Shown: positions 1 through 9,573 of the stretch, one piece after another
Position numbering within the stretch: the stretch's first letter is position 1
Layout of the letters: each line of letters starts with the position of its first letter
Source of the DNA: Giesbergeria anulus
Lineage (GTDB): Bacteria; Pseudomonadota; Gammaproteobacteria; Burkholderiales; Burkholderiaceae_C
Direction of reading: 5' to 3'
Length of the DNA stretch: 64,000 nt
Assembly: GCF_900111115.1 (NCBI RefSeq)
Contig: NZ_FOGD01000002.1
Location: forward strand, 372,001-436,000
The notes under the pieces: generated by a model
Seen by the model: the letters and a program-made list of their open reading frames with translations, nothing else
What the model was told of the DNA's origin: nothing
The model's database searches: none
Translations under genes and position numbers: made by a program

Positions 1-66
1 TGGACTGGCCGTGGCAAGGCCCCGAAATGGATTCAAGGCCAAAACCGCGAGCAATTCGTCATTTAA
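1..66 (+). CDS. H-NS family nucleoid protein, C-terminal end (partial)
   Basis: Only the last 21 codons are in the window, ending in TAA at 64-66. They read WTGRGKAPKWI followed by ten more residues. The TGRGxxPKW motif is the AT-hook-like minor-groove-binding loop of H-NS/MvaT-type xenogeneic silencers. The protein would bind AT-rich DNA and silence acquired genes. The gene starts upstream of the window, so length and start are unknown. A Rho-independent terminator follows at once. Confidence 0.8.
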   Translation, partial: WTGRGKAPKWIQGQNREQFVI

Positions 67-74
67 TAGCCTGC

Positions 75-110
75 CAGCCCTGTCCACTTGAGCGGATAGG
101 GCTGTTTTTT
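75..110 (+). terminator. Rho-independent terminator after the H-NS gene
   Basis: CAGCCCTGTCC (75-85) pairs with GGATAGGGCTG (93-103) as an 11-bp stem with one G-U pair and a 7-base loop. Seven T residues follow. It ends the H-NS transcript before the flavin monooxygenase gene. Confidence 0.85.
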
Positions 111-175
111 CTCCAGTGCCCGCATAAAAATCCTACCAGCACATACAACACACACCCGTGTGGACTCAATTTGGC

Positions 176-1381
176 ATGAGAAAACAAGTCTTGATTGCCG
201 GTGGGGGTATTGGCGGAATGGCATCTGCACTGGGGGCTGTGCGTGCTGGCTGGGATGTTCGTTTATACGAACGCGCTTTGACATTCACTGAAGTGGGTGC
301 CGGTGTGCAACTGGGCCCGAATGTCGTGCGTTGTTTACAAGCCTGGGGATTACAACAGGGTTTGCAAGCCGTAGCAGCATTTCCTGATCGTTTACAGGTA
401 CGCAGCGCACTCAGTGGCCAAACTTTGGGCACGCTGCCACTAGGCACGCAAACCATACAGTCTTATGGTGCCGCTTACGCGACCATTCACCGTGCTGATT
501 TGCACCAGTTATTGCTAGATGCTGTGCGCACTTGCTCTGAGGTACAACTCAATCAAGGCATCGCTATCGACAGCTATACCCAATCCGATAGCGTAGTACT
601 GGTACGCACCAGCCAAGGTAAAGATATTGAAGGTGATGCACTGATCGGTGCCGACGGCGTACGCAGCCGTATCCGCACCCAATTACTGGCCGATGGCCCA
701 CCGCGCAGCACCGGCCATTTGGCCTACCGAGCACTAGCGCGCCAAGCTGCCTTGCCCAAACGCCTGCGCACCCAGCAAGTCACTGCTTGGCTAGGCCCAC
801 GTTTGCATGTCGTGCAATACCCGGTACGTCGGGGAGAATGGCAAAATCTGGTGGTCATTGTGCAAGGCCCGGCCCCCGATGATCTGGAGCACTGGAACCA
901 TGCCGCCAACGCGGCTGATTTGGCCCAAGCCTTGGCCGGAACCTGCACCGCCTTACAAGACATCATTCGTGCTGTGCCCGCCACCGGCCAAGGCTGGCGG
1001 CTCTGGCCCTTGGCCGACCGCCCCCCGGTGCGCCATGCCGACCAAATGGCACAGGGGCTGATAGCCTTGCTGGGCGATGCCGCCCACCCTATGCGCCCCT
1101 ATTTGGCGCAAGGCGCAGGCATGGCTATTGAAGATGCAGTGCAACTACAAAATGCGCTATCCATGCACGACCTCGAAGTGTCCTTGCGTCTGCGCCGCTA
1201 TGCGCTCAACCGCTGGCAACGCAACGCACGGGTGCAGGCACGCTCGCAGCGCAATGGGCGCATTTTTCATGCCACTGGGCTGGTGCGCTGGGGGCGTGAT
1301 CTGTCAATGCGCCTCTTAGGTGAGCGCCTGCTAGATGTGCCTTGGCTCTACAGCGGCGGCCCGATGCAACACCATTTCTAA
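176..1381 (+). CDS. FAD-dependent aromatic monooxygenase (salicylate hydroxylase-like)
   Basis: Class A flavoprotein monooxygenase of about 401 aa, the usual length. Visible motifs are the Rossmann GxGxxG near the N-terminus (AGGGIGG), the central DG motif (GADGVRSRIR) that contacts FAD and NAD(P)H, and the GD motif (LLGDAAHPMRPYLAQGAG) that binds the FAD ribityl chain. Such enzymes hydroxylate aromatic acids such as salicylate or 3-hydroxybenzoate in the cytoplasm; the substrate cannot be read from sequence. I use ATG at 176; a GTG at 158 is in frame but adds six residues ahead of the Rossmann strand. It is convergent with kynB, so any link to kynurenine breakdown is only positional. Confidence 0.85.
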   Translation: MRKQVLIAGGGIGGMASALGAVRAGWDVRLYERALTFTEVGAGVQLGPNVVRCLQAWGLQQGLQAVAAFPDRLQVRSALSGQTLGTLPLGTQTIQSYGAAYATIHRADLHQLLLDAVRTCSEVQLNQGIAIDSYTQSDSVVLVRTSQGKDIEGDALIGADGVRSRIRTQLLADGPPRSTGHLAYRALARQAALPKRLRTQQVTAWLGPRLHVVQYPVRRGEWQNLVVIVQGPAPDDLEHWNHAANAADLAQALAGTCTALQDIIRAVPATGQGWRLWPLADRPPVRHADQMAQGLIALLGDAAHPMRPYLAQGAGMAIEDAVQLQNALSMHDLEVSLRLRRYALNRWQRNARVQARSQRNGRIFHATGLVRWGRDLSMRLLGERLLDVPWLYSGGPMQHHF

Positions 1382-1409
1382 GGGCTTAGGGCCGTTATCT
1401 TTATTGGTA

Positions 1410-2036
1410 TCAGGCAAGGCTACGCAACACAGCGCGCACTGGCGAGGCATCGGCCTGTGTCAAGCGCAAGGGCAGGGCAATCAGCTCATAGTCGCCCTCT
1501 GGCACCGCATCGAGCAGCAAGTTTTCTAGCACACGCAGGCCACGCCGCCACAGCACTTGGTGGCAGGGCAATAGAGCGCTGTCTGCCAAGTCCACGCTGG
1601 CGCTATCGGTGCCCACCAACAACACACCGGCATCAGCCAAGCGCTCTAACGTGTCTGGCGCAAAGGCTGTTAAGCACGCATCCCACTGCGTCGGGGCTTG
1701 ATGGTAGGTGCGCACCAACACACGCGGAGGCAAATCAACCAGCGCATGGGCCAAATGCTGCCACTCAATGAACGGGCCACAGGCCATCACATGGATGACG
1801 CGGCACGGCCCAATAAAAGGCTCCAGCGCCAGCAGGCCCACGGCAGCGCCATCGACGGCATAGTGCAAAGGAGCATCAGCATGGGTGCCGACATGCGGTG
1901 ACAGGGTGATGGCGCTGAGATTGACCGGGCCATCGTCGGGCAGGCGAGCGCACCAGCGCTGCGTATAAGCCACATCACCCGGATACACCGGGCTACCCGG
2001 ATGCACCGGGGCCGAAATATCCCAGAGCTGGCGCAT
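1410..2036 (-). CDS. kynB: Kynurenine formamidase (arylformamidase)
   Basis: Member of the cyclase/KynB metal-dependent hydrolase family, 208 aa, matching KynB. It hydrolyses N-formyl-L-kynurenine to kynurenine and formate in tryptophan catabolism. The N-terminus (LWDISAPVHPGSPVYPGD) and the metal-binding stretch SPHVGTHADAPLHY are typical; the His/Asp residues there ligate Zn. kynA and kynU are not in this window. The gene lies 8 bases after the cysteine-cluster gene on the same strand and may be the last gene of the argD-argF unit. Confidence 0.9.
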   Translation of the reverse strand: MRQLWDISAPVHPGSPVYPGDVAYTQRWCARLPDDGPVNLSAITLSPHVGTHADAPLHYAVDGAAVGLLALEPFIGPCRVIHVMACGPFIEWQHLAHALVDLPPRVLVRTYHQAPTQWDACLTAFAPDTLERLADAGVLLVGTDSASVDLADSALLPCHQVLWRRGLRVLENLLLDAVPEGDYELIALPLRLTQADASPVRAVLRSLA

Positions 2037-2044
2037 GGCGTGCG

Positions 2045-2365
2045 TTAAAGCACCGGCCCTTGCAGCGCGGGCAAGCCGTGGCGCTGGCGGGCCTTGTCAC
2101 AGGCAGGATCACCCGCCGCAAACTCGCGGCAAGGTGACGGACGCCACTCGTAAATGCCGCAGGCCACTTTTTCACCAATCTTGCCCGTCAAGGCAACGCA
2201 ACGCACCCGCAAATGATCCGTGCCGCGCATCCGACAGAGGGTGTCGGTAATGGTATCGGCCAAGCCATCAGGCACCTTGCCACCGCGCTCTTGCAGCTCG
2301 TATACCGAAAAATCGACACGAAAGCTAGCGCAGCAAGCCCCGCAACTCAGGCAAGGATGGCTCAT
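2045..2365 (-). CDS. YkgJ-family cysteine cluster protein
   Basis: 106-aa protein of the CxxCxxCC cysteine-cluster family (UPF0153/YkgJ), recognised by CLSCGACC at residues 5-12 and by the later Cys residues in CGIYEWRPSPCREF. The cysteines probably bind zinc or an iron-sulfur cluster; the biochemical role of the family is not settled. Its ATG overlaps the argF stop by four bases (ATGA), suggesting translational coupling with argF. Confidence 0.85.
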   Translation of the reverse strand: MSHPCLSCGACCASFRVDFSVYELQERGGKVPDGLADTITDTLCRMRGTDHLRVRCVALTGKIGEKVACGIYEWRPSPCREFAAGDPACDKARQRHGLPALQGPVL

Positions 2366-3285
2366 GCGCTTTGGCGTCCCAGCAGCAGATACTCCATCAG
2401 GGCCTTTTGCGCATGCATACGGTTTTCGGCCTCATCCCAGACCACCGATTGCGGGCCATCAATCACCTCTGCTGTCACTTCTTCGCCCCGGTGGGCAGGC
2501 AGGCAGTGCATAAACAGGGCATCGGGCTGGGCCAGCGCCATCATCTCGGCATTGACGCACCAGTCGGCAAAAGCAGCCTTACGCGCTTCATTCTCAGCCT
2601 CGTAACCCATGCTCGTCCAGACATCAGTAGTCACCAAATCAGCGCCCCGGCAGGCATCGAGCGGGTTGCTGAAAAACTGGTAACTGCCCGCGCTGGCACC
2701 ACTGGCTCCCATCGCCAATTGCTCATCCACTTCGTAACCACGCGGCGTACTCACATGGACTTTAAAGCCCAACAACTGCGCCGCCTGCAACCAGGTATTG
2801 GCCATGTTGTTGCCATCACCCACCCAAGCCACGGTTTTGCCAGCAATGCTGCCCCGGTGCTCAATAAAGGTGAAAATATCGGCCAAAATTTGGCAGGGAT
2901 GAAACTCATTGGTCAGACCATTGATAACCGGCACGCGCGAGTGTGCGGCAAATCGCTCGATTTTTGTCTGCTCAAACGTGCGGATCATCACCAAATCGAC
3001 CATGCGGCTAATCACGCGCGCTGAATCCTCAATCGGTTCGGCCCGACCCAACTGGCTGTCGCCAGTGGTCAAATGCACCACACTACCACCGAGCTGGTAC
3101 ATACCGGCCTCAAAACTGACGCGGGTGCGGGTGCTGGCCTTTTCAAAAATCATTGCCAGCGTGCGATCGACCAGCGGGCGGTGCTTTTCGTAGGCTTTGA
3201 ACTTGTGTTTGATGAGGGCGGCACGCTCAAACAGGTAAGCGTACTCGTCGGCGCTCAAGTCGTTAAATTGCAGGTAATGTTTCAT
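2362..3285 (-). CDS. argF: Ornithine carbamoyltransferase
   Basis: Anabolic OTCase of 307 aa. It condenses ornithine with carbamoyl phosphate to give citrulline in arginine synthesis. The carbamoyl-phosphate loop STRTR (near residue 52), the HPCQ motif (FHPCQILAD) and the catalytic HCLPAHRGEE segment are all present. The gene follows argD by 15 bases on the same strand, so the two consecutive ornithine steps are probably co-transcribed. Confidence 0.96.
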   Translation of the reverse strand: MKHYLQFNDLSADEYAYLFERAALIKHKFKAYEKHRPLVDRTLAMIFEKASTRTRVSFEAGMYQLGGSVVHLTTGDSQLGRAEPIEDSARVISRMVDLVMIRTFEQTKIERFAAHSRVPVINGLTNEFHPCQILADIFTFIEHRGSIAGKTVAWVGDGNNMANTWLQAAQLLGFKVHVSTPRGYEVDEQLAMGASGASAGSYQFFSNPLDACRGADLVTTDVWTSMGYEAENEARKAAFADWCVNAEMMALAQPDALFMHCLPAHRGEEVTAEVIDGPQSVVWDEAENRMHAQKALMEYLLLGRQSA

Positions 3286-3300
3286 CAGATTTGCGCGCTT

Positions 3301-4497
3301 TCAGGCAGCCAAGAAAGCCTTGACCAACGGGGTCAGTAGGGCGACGATCGAGTCCGCTTCTGCCTCGGTGAGGATCAGTGGTGGCACCAAACGGATCACG
3401 CTGTCAGCCGTTACGCTAATCAGCAGACCCGAATCCGCTGCCACCCCGACCAAAGCACCGCAGGGCTTAGCCAACTCGACACCAATCATCAGGCCCATGC
3501 CGCGCACGTCAGTGACACCCTCGACATGGCCCAGCGCTTGTTGCAGGCTATTTTTGAGGTAAGCGCCCACTTTGGCGGCGTTGTCTAGCAAGCCCTCTTC
3601 TTCAATGATGCTCAGGGTCTCTACACAGGCGCGCATGGCCAGCGGATTGCCGCCAAAGGTACTGCCGTGGTTGCCCGGCTGCAACACATGGGCTGCCTTA
3701 GGGCCGGCCACCAATGCACCCACAGGCACACCAGAGCCTAGACCCTTGGCCAACGTCATCACGTCGGGCACGATACCGGCCCACTGGTGGGCAAACCACT
3801 TGCCAGTGCGGCCCACACCGGTTTGCACTTCGTCAATCATCAGCAGCCAGCCGCGCTCGTCACAAAGCTGGCGCACCTGTTGCAGGTACTCTAGGCGCAT
3901 GGGGTGCAGGCCGCCCTCGCCCTGAATGGTTTCCAAAAATACCGCCGTGATGTTCGGATTACCTTCGGTGGCCTTTTTCAGTGCTTCAATGTCATCCTTA
4001 GGCACGCGGATAAAGCCTTCGACCAGCGGCGCAAACCCAGCTTGGATTTTGGGGTTGCCGGTGGCCGACAGCGTGGCAATGGAGCGGCCATGAAAGGCTT
4101 TCTCATAGACCACCACCTCAGCGCGCTCAATGCCCTTGTCGTGGCCGTATTTGCGCGCCATTTTGAGCGCTGCCTCATTGGCCTCTAGTCCAGAGTTGCA
4201 AAAGAAAACATTGCTCATGCCAGTCAATGCGACCAGCTTGGCAGCCAGCGTCTCTTGGTGTGGCACATGATAGTAGTTGGAGGTGTGGATCAGCTGCGTG
4301 AGCTGTTCTTGCAAAGCAGACACCAGTTTGGGGTGGTTGTGCCCCAAAGTATTGACGGCAATACCCGCCAGTGCATCCAAATACAATTTTTCATTCACAT
4401 CCCAAACATGGCAGCCCTGGCCGTGCGAGAGCGCAATGGGCACACGGCCATAGGTGTTCATCACGTGGGGCGAGGTGGCCTCAATGAAAGCGGTCAT
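3301..4497 (-). CDS. argD: Acetylornithine aminotransferase
   Basis: PLP-dependent class III aminotransferase of 398 aa. It converts N-acetylglutamate semialdehyde to N-acetylornithine and often also serves as succinyl-diaminopimelate aminotransferase. The PLP lysine lies in TLAKGLGSGVP, and the cofactor-binding region LMIDEVQTGVGRTG is intact. The frame is open 57 codons upstream, but the family N-terminus and a GGAG about nine bases ahead support the ATG at 4497. It is the first gene of the argD-argF-ykgJ-kynB run. Confidence 0.95.
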   Translation of the reverse strand: MTAFIEATSPHVMNTYGRVPIALSHGQGCHVWDVNEKLYLDALAGIAVNTLGHNHPKLVSALQEQLTQLIHTSNYYHVPHQETLAAKLVALTGMSNVFFCNSGLEANEAALKMARKYGHDKGIERAEVVVYEKAFHGRSIATLSATGNPKIQAGFAPLVEGFIRVPKDDIEALKKATEGNPNITAVFLETIQGEGGLHPMRLEYLQQVRQLCDERGWLLMIDEVQTGVGRTGKWFAHQWAGIVPDVMTLAKGLGSGVPVGALVAGPKAAHVLQPGNHGSTFGGNPLAMRACVETLSIIEEEGLLDNAAKVGAYLKNSLQQALGHVEGVTDVRGMGLMIGVELAKPCGALVGVAADSGLLISVTADSVIRLVPPLILTEAEADSIVALLTPLVKAFLAA

Positions 4498-4726
4498 GCA
4501 GAAATCTCCAGACAGGGCAGACAACGGGCCGCAAGCCTTTGCAGCCCCAAAGAACGCTGATTCTAGTGGCGCAAAATGTCTGGCACGGCTGTTGCGTGCA
4601 ATCTGACCCATCAGGACGGTGCGGTGCAAACGCTTCACTCTTATACAAGAGTTAGAATCACGCACCACGCCACCCCCCCCCGCAGCGATCCTGCCCTGGC
4701 CGTTCCACTACCCTTGCTTTACCCAG

Positions 4727-5059
4727 ATGGCTTCTCCTTCCACCCAAGAGGTTTTCATTCAGGGCATCACCCACAGCGGAAAAACCTTTCGTCCCAGCGA
4801 TTGGGCCGAGCGCCTCGCAGGCGTCATGGGCCAGTTTCGCCCTGGCGGTGCCCAGCCCGGTAGCCACCTCAGCTATTCTCCTTGGTGCGTGCCCACCGTG
4901 ATCCACGGTGTCAAATGTGTCATTGTCAATCGTGCCTTGCGCGACCACGAGCCTATGGCTTGGGACTTTGTCATGAACTTTGCACGCGACAACGATTTAC
5001 AGGTGGCCGAGGCTTGCCTGCTACCCGACCCGCCCCCCGCTGCTGCCAAGCGCCCATAA
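4727..5059 (+). CDS. DUF3579 domain protein
   Basis: 110-aa protein typical of betaproteobacteria, usually found between arginine genes and rpsT as here. Recognisable stretches are QGITHSGKTFRPSDWAERL and IHGVKCVIVNRALRDHEP. No function is established and no signal peptide or membrane segment is seen. I start at ATG 4727 because the upstream in-frame extension is proline-rich and not family-like. The stop codon lies at the edge of a bidirectional terminator. Confidence 0.85.
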   Translation: MASPSTQEVFIQGITHSGKTFRPSDWAERLAGVMGQFRPGGAQPGSHLSYSPWCVPTVIHGVKCVIVNRALRDHEPMAWDFVMNFARDNDLQVAEACLLPDPPPAAAKRP

Positions 5060-5084
5060 AAAAACCGCCCAAAGGCGGTTTTTT
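5058..5084. terminator. Bidirectional terminator between DUF3579 and rpsT
   Basis: AAAAAACCGCC (5059-5069) and GGCGGTTTTTT (5074-5084) form a perfect 11-bp stem with a CAAA loop. A-run and T-run lie on opposite sides, so it can stop transcription from both converging genes. Confidence 0.9.
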
Positions 5085-5157
5085 CATTTTGCGGACAGCG
5101 CACCCAGTGCAAACGGCAGACGGGCTTAGCCCATCCGTGCGATTTGCCTGAAGAGGC

Positions 5158-5457
5158 TCAGGCGGCCAGTGCCAGGGCCTTGACCTTGGCAGACAGACGG
5201 CTCTTGTCGCGAGCGGCCTTGTTCTTGTGGAAGATGCCCTTGTCGGCCACGTTGTCCACCACAGATTGCATCTTGGCAAACAGTTCGGCAGCCTTGGTCT
5301 TGTCGCCAGCCAGAACAGCCTTTTCGACGTTCTTGACAGCGGTACGGTATTTGGAACGCAGCGAGGTGTTGGCTGCGTTCAGTTTGGTGTCTTGGCGGAC
5401 GCGCTTGCGGCCAGATGCCAGACGGGGGTTCTTTTTCTTGGGTTTAGCGGATGCCAT
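5158..5457 (-). CDS. rpsT: 30S ribosomal protein S20
   Basis: 99-aa basic protein that binds 16S rRNA during 30S assembly. The start [19 protein letters not shown] and the Lys/Ala-rich body are characteristic. ATG at 5457 is preceded by an AAGGA-type Shine-Dalgarno. Upstream on the minus strand TACAAT (5503-5508) is a plausible -10 box. Its leader overlaps the start of the divergent murJ gene. Confidence 0.97.
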   Translation of the reverse strand: MASAKPKKKNPRLASGRKRVRQDTKLNAANTSLRSKYRTAVKNVEKAVLAGDKTKAAELFAKMQSVVDNVADKGIFHKNKAARDKSRLSAKVKALALAA

Positions 5458-5543
5458 TGTGTGTATTCCTTGTGTTCGAGGATGATGCCAGCAAAGCCCA
5501 CGATTGTAGCCCATTGCCCCCTGCCAGCGCATACACTGGCGCG

Positions 5544-7109
5544 GTGTCACTGCTCAAATCCGCCTCCACCGTTTCCCTGCTCACCCTGGCCTCGCGCGTT
5601 ACGGGGTTGGCACGCGACCTCATCATGGCCTCGATGTTTGGCGCTAGTGCGCTCACCGATGCCTTTAATGTGGCCTTTCGCATTCCCAACTTGTTTCGGC
5701 GCTTGTTTGCCGAAGGGGCTTTTAGCCAAGCCTTTGTGCCGGTGCTGGCTGCGGCCAAAACCCAGCATGGTGAGGAGGCCACCCGCCTGCTAATCCACCA
5801 TGTGGCTACCGTACTGGCGTGGATACTGGTGCTGACTTGTATTTTGGGTGTGGCCGGAGCGCCCATTTTGGTCTGGATGCTGGCCAGCGGCTTGCGCCAA
5901 AGTGGCGAAGGTTTTGATGCCGCAGTCCACATGACGCGCTGGATGTTTCCGTACATTGGCTGTATGTCGATGGTGGCACTGTCTGCCGGGGTGCTCAACA
6001 CTTGGAAGCGCTTTGCCGTGCCAGCAGCCACGCCAGTACTGCTCAATCTGTGCATGATCGTGGCCGCTTGGCTGGGCGCACCACTGCTGGCCGCTCGCGG
6101 CATCGAACCCATTTACGCGATGGCAGGTGGGGTGATGGCAGGCGGTGTACTGCAACTGGCGGTGCAGGTGCCTGCGCTGCACCGCTTGGGTCTACTGCCG
6201 CATATCGGCCTGACATGGACAGCCCTGCGCACGGCTTGGCAAGATGCCGATGTGCGCCGCATATTGCGCCTGATGGCACCGGCTCTGCTGGGGGTAGGGG
6301 TGGCCCAGATTTCGCTGATGATTAACACCCAAATTGCCTCTTATTTGGCACCGGGCAGCGTGACTTGGCTGTTTTATGCCGACCGGCTGATGGAGTTTCC
6401 CACCGCCCTGTTGGGCGTAGCCTTGGGTGTGGTGCTCACGCCACAATTGGCCGCTGCCAAAGCAGCCGGTGATGCCGAGCGTTATTCGGCCATGCTCGAT
6501 TGGGGGCTGCGCATTGTGCTGTTGCTGGCGGTACCCTGTGCCATTGGATTACTGGCGTTTGCCCGCCCGCTGGTGGCTACGCTGTTTCACTATGGCGCGC
6601 TGCAAGACAGTGATGTGCAACAAATTGCACTGGCCCTGACCGGCTATGGTGCGGGGCTGCTAGGGCTGGTAGCCATCAAGGTGTTGGCCCCCGGCTACTA
6701 TGCCAGCCAAGACATTCGTACCCCAGTGAAGATCGCGGTGGTGGTGCTGGTCATCACCCAACTGCTCAATGTGGCCTTGGTGCCTTGGCTGGCCCATACA
6801 GGTCTAGCACTGTCGATTGGGCTGGGGGCGTTGGTCAATGCCCTGTGGCTGCTGCTGGGTCTATTGCGCCGAGGCAGCTACCGCCCCCTGCCCGGCTGGG
6901 GCCGCTACGCCTTGCAGGTGGGCACCGCCAGCATATTGCTGGCCGCCTTTTTACTGTGGGGAGAAGCGCGGTTTGATTGGATTGCCCTGCGCAGCCACAG
7001 TGGGGAGCGAGTGGGCCTATTGGCCTTGCTGCTGTGCGCGTCGGTGGGGCTGTATTTTGGCGTGCTGCGCTTGGCAGGTCTGAATTTGCGCCAAACGCTA
7101 CGCCGCTGA
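5544..7109 (+). CDS. murJ: Lipid II flippase MurJ
   Basis: MOP-superfamily flippase of 521 aa (E. coli MurJ is 511) that moves lipid II across the inner membrane for peptidoglycan synthesis. About 14 hydrophobic segments are visible. The N-terminal signature [15 protein letters not shown] and [23 protein letters not shown] matches MurJ closely. The frame is open further upstream, but homology begins at SLLKSAST, so GTG at 5544 is the likely start. It is divergent from rpsT, a common betaproteobacterial arrangement. Confidence 0.95.
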   Translation: MSLLKSASTVSLLTLASRVTGLARDLIMASMFGASALTDAFNVAFRIPNLFRRLFAEGAFSQAFVPVLAAAKTQHGEEATRLLIHHVATVLAWILVLTCILGVAGAPILVWMLASGLRQSGEGFDAAVHMTRWMFPYIGCMSMVALSAGVLNTWKRFAVPAATPVLLNLCMIVAAWLGAPLLAARGIEPIYAMAGGVMAGGVLQLAVQVPALHRLGLLPHIGLTWTALRTAWQDADVRRILRLMAPALLGVGVAQISLMINTQIASYLAPGSVTWLFYADRLMEFPTALLGVALGVVLTPQLAAAKAAGDAERYSAMLDWGLRIVLLLAVPCAIGLLAFARPLVATLFHYGALQDSDVQQIALALTGYGAGLLGLVAIKVLAPGYYASQDIRTPVKIAVVVLVITQLLNVALVPWLAHTGLALSIGLGALVNALWLLLGLLRRGSYRPLPGWGRYALQVGTASILLAAFLLWGEARFDWIALRSHSGERVGLLALLLCASVGLYFGVLRLAGLNLRQTLRR

Positions 7110-7118
7110 ACGCAGCGG

Positions 7119-7133
7119 GCAAAGGATCTTTGC
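7119..7133. terminator. Short hairpin between murJ and the AI-2E transporter gene
   Basis: GCAAAG (7119-7124), GAT, CTTTGC (7128-7133) is a perfect 6-bp stem between two converging genes. There is no T-run, so termination activity is uncertain. Confidence 0.3.
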
Positions 7134-8254
7134 TAAACCAGTCTGGCGGTGCTCAATTCTTTTTTCAGATAGGCATAAAACAAGGGGGCAGCCACCAACC
7201 CTGCCGGGCCAAACACCGCCTCGGCAACAAACATCACGCTCAAGAGCTCCCAAACACCCATGTGGGTGCGTTGGCCCACCACCTTGGCGTTAATCACGTA
7301 TTCGGCCTTGTGAATCAACACCAAAAAGCCCAAACAAGCCAAAGCTGCCACAGGCGAGACCGACAAGCCCACCACAGTGATAATGGCGTTGCAAAGCAAA
7401 TTGCCCACAATCGGTACTAGCCCGGCGATAAAAGTGATGGTGATCAACACTGGGGTATAGGGCAATGCCATATCCCAAAGTGGCAACACCACCAGCAAGA
7501 AAATAGCCGTCAGCAAGGTGTTAAAGGCGGCAATCCAGAACTGTGCCGCCACAATCTGCCTAAACGCATCGCCAAACAGGGCAATGCGCAACACCAGCTC
7601 TTGGGCCAAAGGGCCTCGCACGCCATGAATGTGGCGCACCGCCGCCAAAGCACCAATCAACATCCCCACATAGGCAAACAGCAAACCGCTCAACCAAACC
7701 CGCCCAGCCAGCGCCAGTGCCCCTGCTTTAGCCCCCAAATAGCTGGCAATCGCCCGTTGGATTTCCTGCGCCCCAGCGGGCAACTGTTCAGCCATATCGT
7801 GGGGCAACTTTTCGCGCAACTCCAGTACGGTGCGTGCCATGTAATCGAGCAGTTCACGGTACTGCTGCGGGGCTTCGACCAGATAACCGCGTGAGTGTGA
7901 TAACCCAAGCCCCAGCAAGGCCAGCGGTGACAACATCACCAGTGCCGCCGCCAGCACCTGTGCCCAGCGGGGCACACCGGTGCGCCCCGGCACAGGGCGG
8001 GCCAACAGGGCAAAACGCGGGGCCAGCCAGCGGGTGAGCAAAAACCCAAGGCAAACACACAACAGCCCCGGCAATAGGCCACGCCACATGATGAGCAGCA
8101 AGGCTGCCGCCATCAGCAGATAGCTACTGAGCACCACCCCCGGCGGGCTGCCTTGTTGTGCAGCAAAAGGAGGCGCTGTGTCGGCAGAGGACACTAAGGC
8201 CGGAACAGGGGGCGGCGCAGCAGAGTGCGCAGCCGTGGGTGGCGGCCATTCCAT
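7133..8254 (-). CDS. AI-2E family transporter (PerM/TqsA-like)
   Basis: 373-aa polytopic membrane protein of the AI-2 exporter superfamily (PF01594). Hydrophobic helices alternate with a large soluble stretch between about residues 130 and 210, and a C-terminal GLVPIVGNLLCNAIITVVGL segment is typical. A Pro/Ala-rich N-terminal tail of about 45 residues is cytoplasmic-looking and variable in the family. The substrate is unknown; members export AI-2 or act as Na+/H+ antiporters. It lies 21 bases after purM; purM, a permease of this family and hda cluster in many proteobacteria. Confidence 0.88.
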   Translation of the reverse strand: MEWPPPTAAHSAAPPPVPALVSSADTAPPFAAQQGSPPGVVLSSYLLMAAALLLIMWRGLLPGLLCVCLGFLLTRWLAPRFALLARPVPGRTGVPRWAQVLAAALVMLSPLALLGLGLSHSRGYLVEAPQQYRELLDYMARTVLELREKLPHDMAEQLPAGAQEIQRAIASYLGAKAGALALAGRVWLSGLLFAYVGMLIGALAAVRHIHGVRGPLAQELVLRIALFGDAFRQIVAAQFWIAAFNTLLTAIFLLVVLPLWDMALPYTPVLITITFIAGLVPIVGNLLCNAIITVVGLSVSPVAALACLGFLVLIHKAEYVINAKVVGQRTHMGVWELLSVMFVAEAVFGPAGLVAAPLFYAYLKKELSTARLV

Positions 8255-8275
8255 AAGGGGTGAATAAGCCCTAAA

Positions 8276-9322
8276 TTAGCGCACAACCACGGCAGCGCCT
8301 TCACCACGCGGCGCGATAGCACCGATGGTAAAGACCTGCTCGCCCGCAGCGCGCAAGGTAGCGGCAGTAGCCTCGGCCTGTTCTGCCGCCACCACCACCA
8401 CCATGCCAATGCCATTGTTGAAGGTGCGGTTCATCTCGATATCGTCAATGCCCGCCGTGGCCTGCAACCAAGCAAACAACTCGGTTTGAGGCCAACTGCC
8501 CTTTTGCAGGTGCGCTGCGGTGCCTTCGGGCAGCACACGGGGAATGTTTTCGAGCAGACCGCCACCCGTGATGTGGGCCAGCGCCTTGATGGGGTGTTGT
8601 GCCAATGCTGCCAGCACGTTTTTCACATACAGGCGGGTGGGTTCCATGATGGCCTGCTTGAACGGCTTGCCATCCAAAGTGGCAGGGGCATTGGCCCCGG
8701 CACGTTCAATGCACTTGCGCACCAAACTGAAACCGTTGGAATGCACGCCGCTGGAGGCCAGCCCCAACACCACATCGCCGGGCTGCACGCTCTGACCCGT
8801 CAAAATCTTTAATTTTTCTACGGCACCCACCGCAAAACCGGCCAAATCGTACTCACCAGGCGGGTACATGCCGGGCATCTCGGCGGTTTCGCCACCAATC
8901 AGGGCGCAACCCGACAGCTCGCAGCCCTTGGCAATGCCACCAACGACCGCAGCGGCGGTATCTACATCCAACTTGCCACAGGCAAAATAATCCAAAAAGA
9001 ACAAAGGCTCGGCACCTTGCACCAGCACATCATTGACGCTCATGGCCACCAAATCGATGCCCACGGTATCGTGCATGTTCCACTCAAAGGCCAGCTTGAG
9101 CTTGGTACCGACGCCATCGGTACCCGACACCAACACTGGTTCTTGGTAGCGCTTGGGCACTTCAAACAGAGCGCCAAAGCCACCAATACCGGCCAGCACG
9201 CCCTCGCGCATGGTCTTTTTGGCCAGTGGCTTGATGCGCTCGACCAGCGCGTCGCCAGCGTCAATATCGACGCCAGCATCTTTGTAGGAAAGGGGAGTAG
9301 GATGGAGTGCAGAGGAGCTCAT
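8276..9322 (-). CDS. purM: Phosphoribosylformylglycinamidine cyclo-ligase (AIR synthetase)
   Basis: 348-aa enzyme of de novo purine synthesis that closes the imidazole ring to form AIR with ATP. The N-terminus [20 protein letters not shown] and the motifs [15 protein letters not shown] and [24 protein letters not shown] are diagnostic. It is probably the first gene of a purM-AI-2E transcript and diverges from hda across about 250 bases. Confidence 0.97.
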   Translation of the reverse strand: MSSSALHPTPLSYKDAGVDIDAGDALVERIKPLAKKTMREGVLAGIGGFGALFEVPKRYQEPVLVSGTDGVGTKLKLAFEWNMHDTVGIDLVAMSVNDVLVQGAEPLFFLDYFACGKLDVDTAAAVVGGIAKGCELSGCALIGGETAEMPGMYPPGEYDLAGFAVGAVEKLKILTGQSVQPGDVVLGLASSGVHSNGFSLVRKCIERAGANAPATLDGKPFKQAIMEPTRLYVKNVLAALAQHPIKALAHITGGGLLENIPRVLPEGTAAHLQKGSWPQTELFAWLQATAGIDDIEMNRTFNNGIGMVVVVAAEQAEATAATLRAAGEQVFTIGAIAPRGEGAAVVVR

Positions 9323-9573
9323 GGCGGGCGTGGCACGGATCAGCGTGCTAACAGACTAAAATTTGCGCAGATTCTACGGGCTACGCGTGCAGCGCTGTCC
9401 AAAGTTGCCCTAAGGGGCGTGCGGTCAACAGCACTAGCCAGCCTGCAACCGCCGCCCACCACAGGCTGTCAGCTTTGCTGGCCGCTACACTGCTCTCGTC
9501 ACTTTGCCCGCTGATCCATGCCACGATTTGCTACCCTTTCATGTGCCATCCCGCCTGTGCCGGGGCTACAGCC

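Noticed and set aside
158-1381. The flavin monooxygenase as kynurenine 3-monooxygenase paired with kynB
   Set aside because: Motifs fit the salicylate-hydroxylase-like group better, and the two genes are convergent rather than co-transcribed.
4498-4668. 57-codon N-terminal extension of argD
   Set aside because: Not part of the aminotransferase fold; Shine-Dalgarno and family start support 4497.
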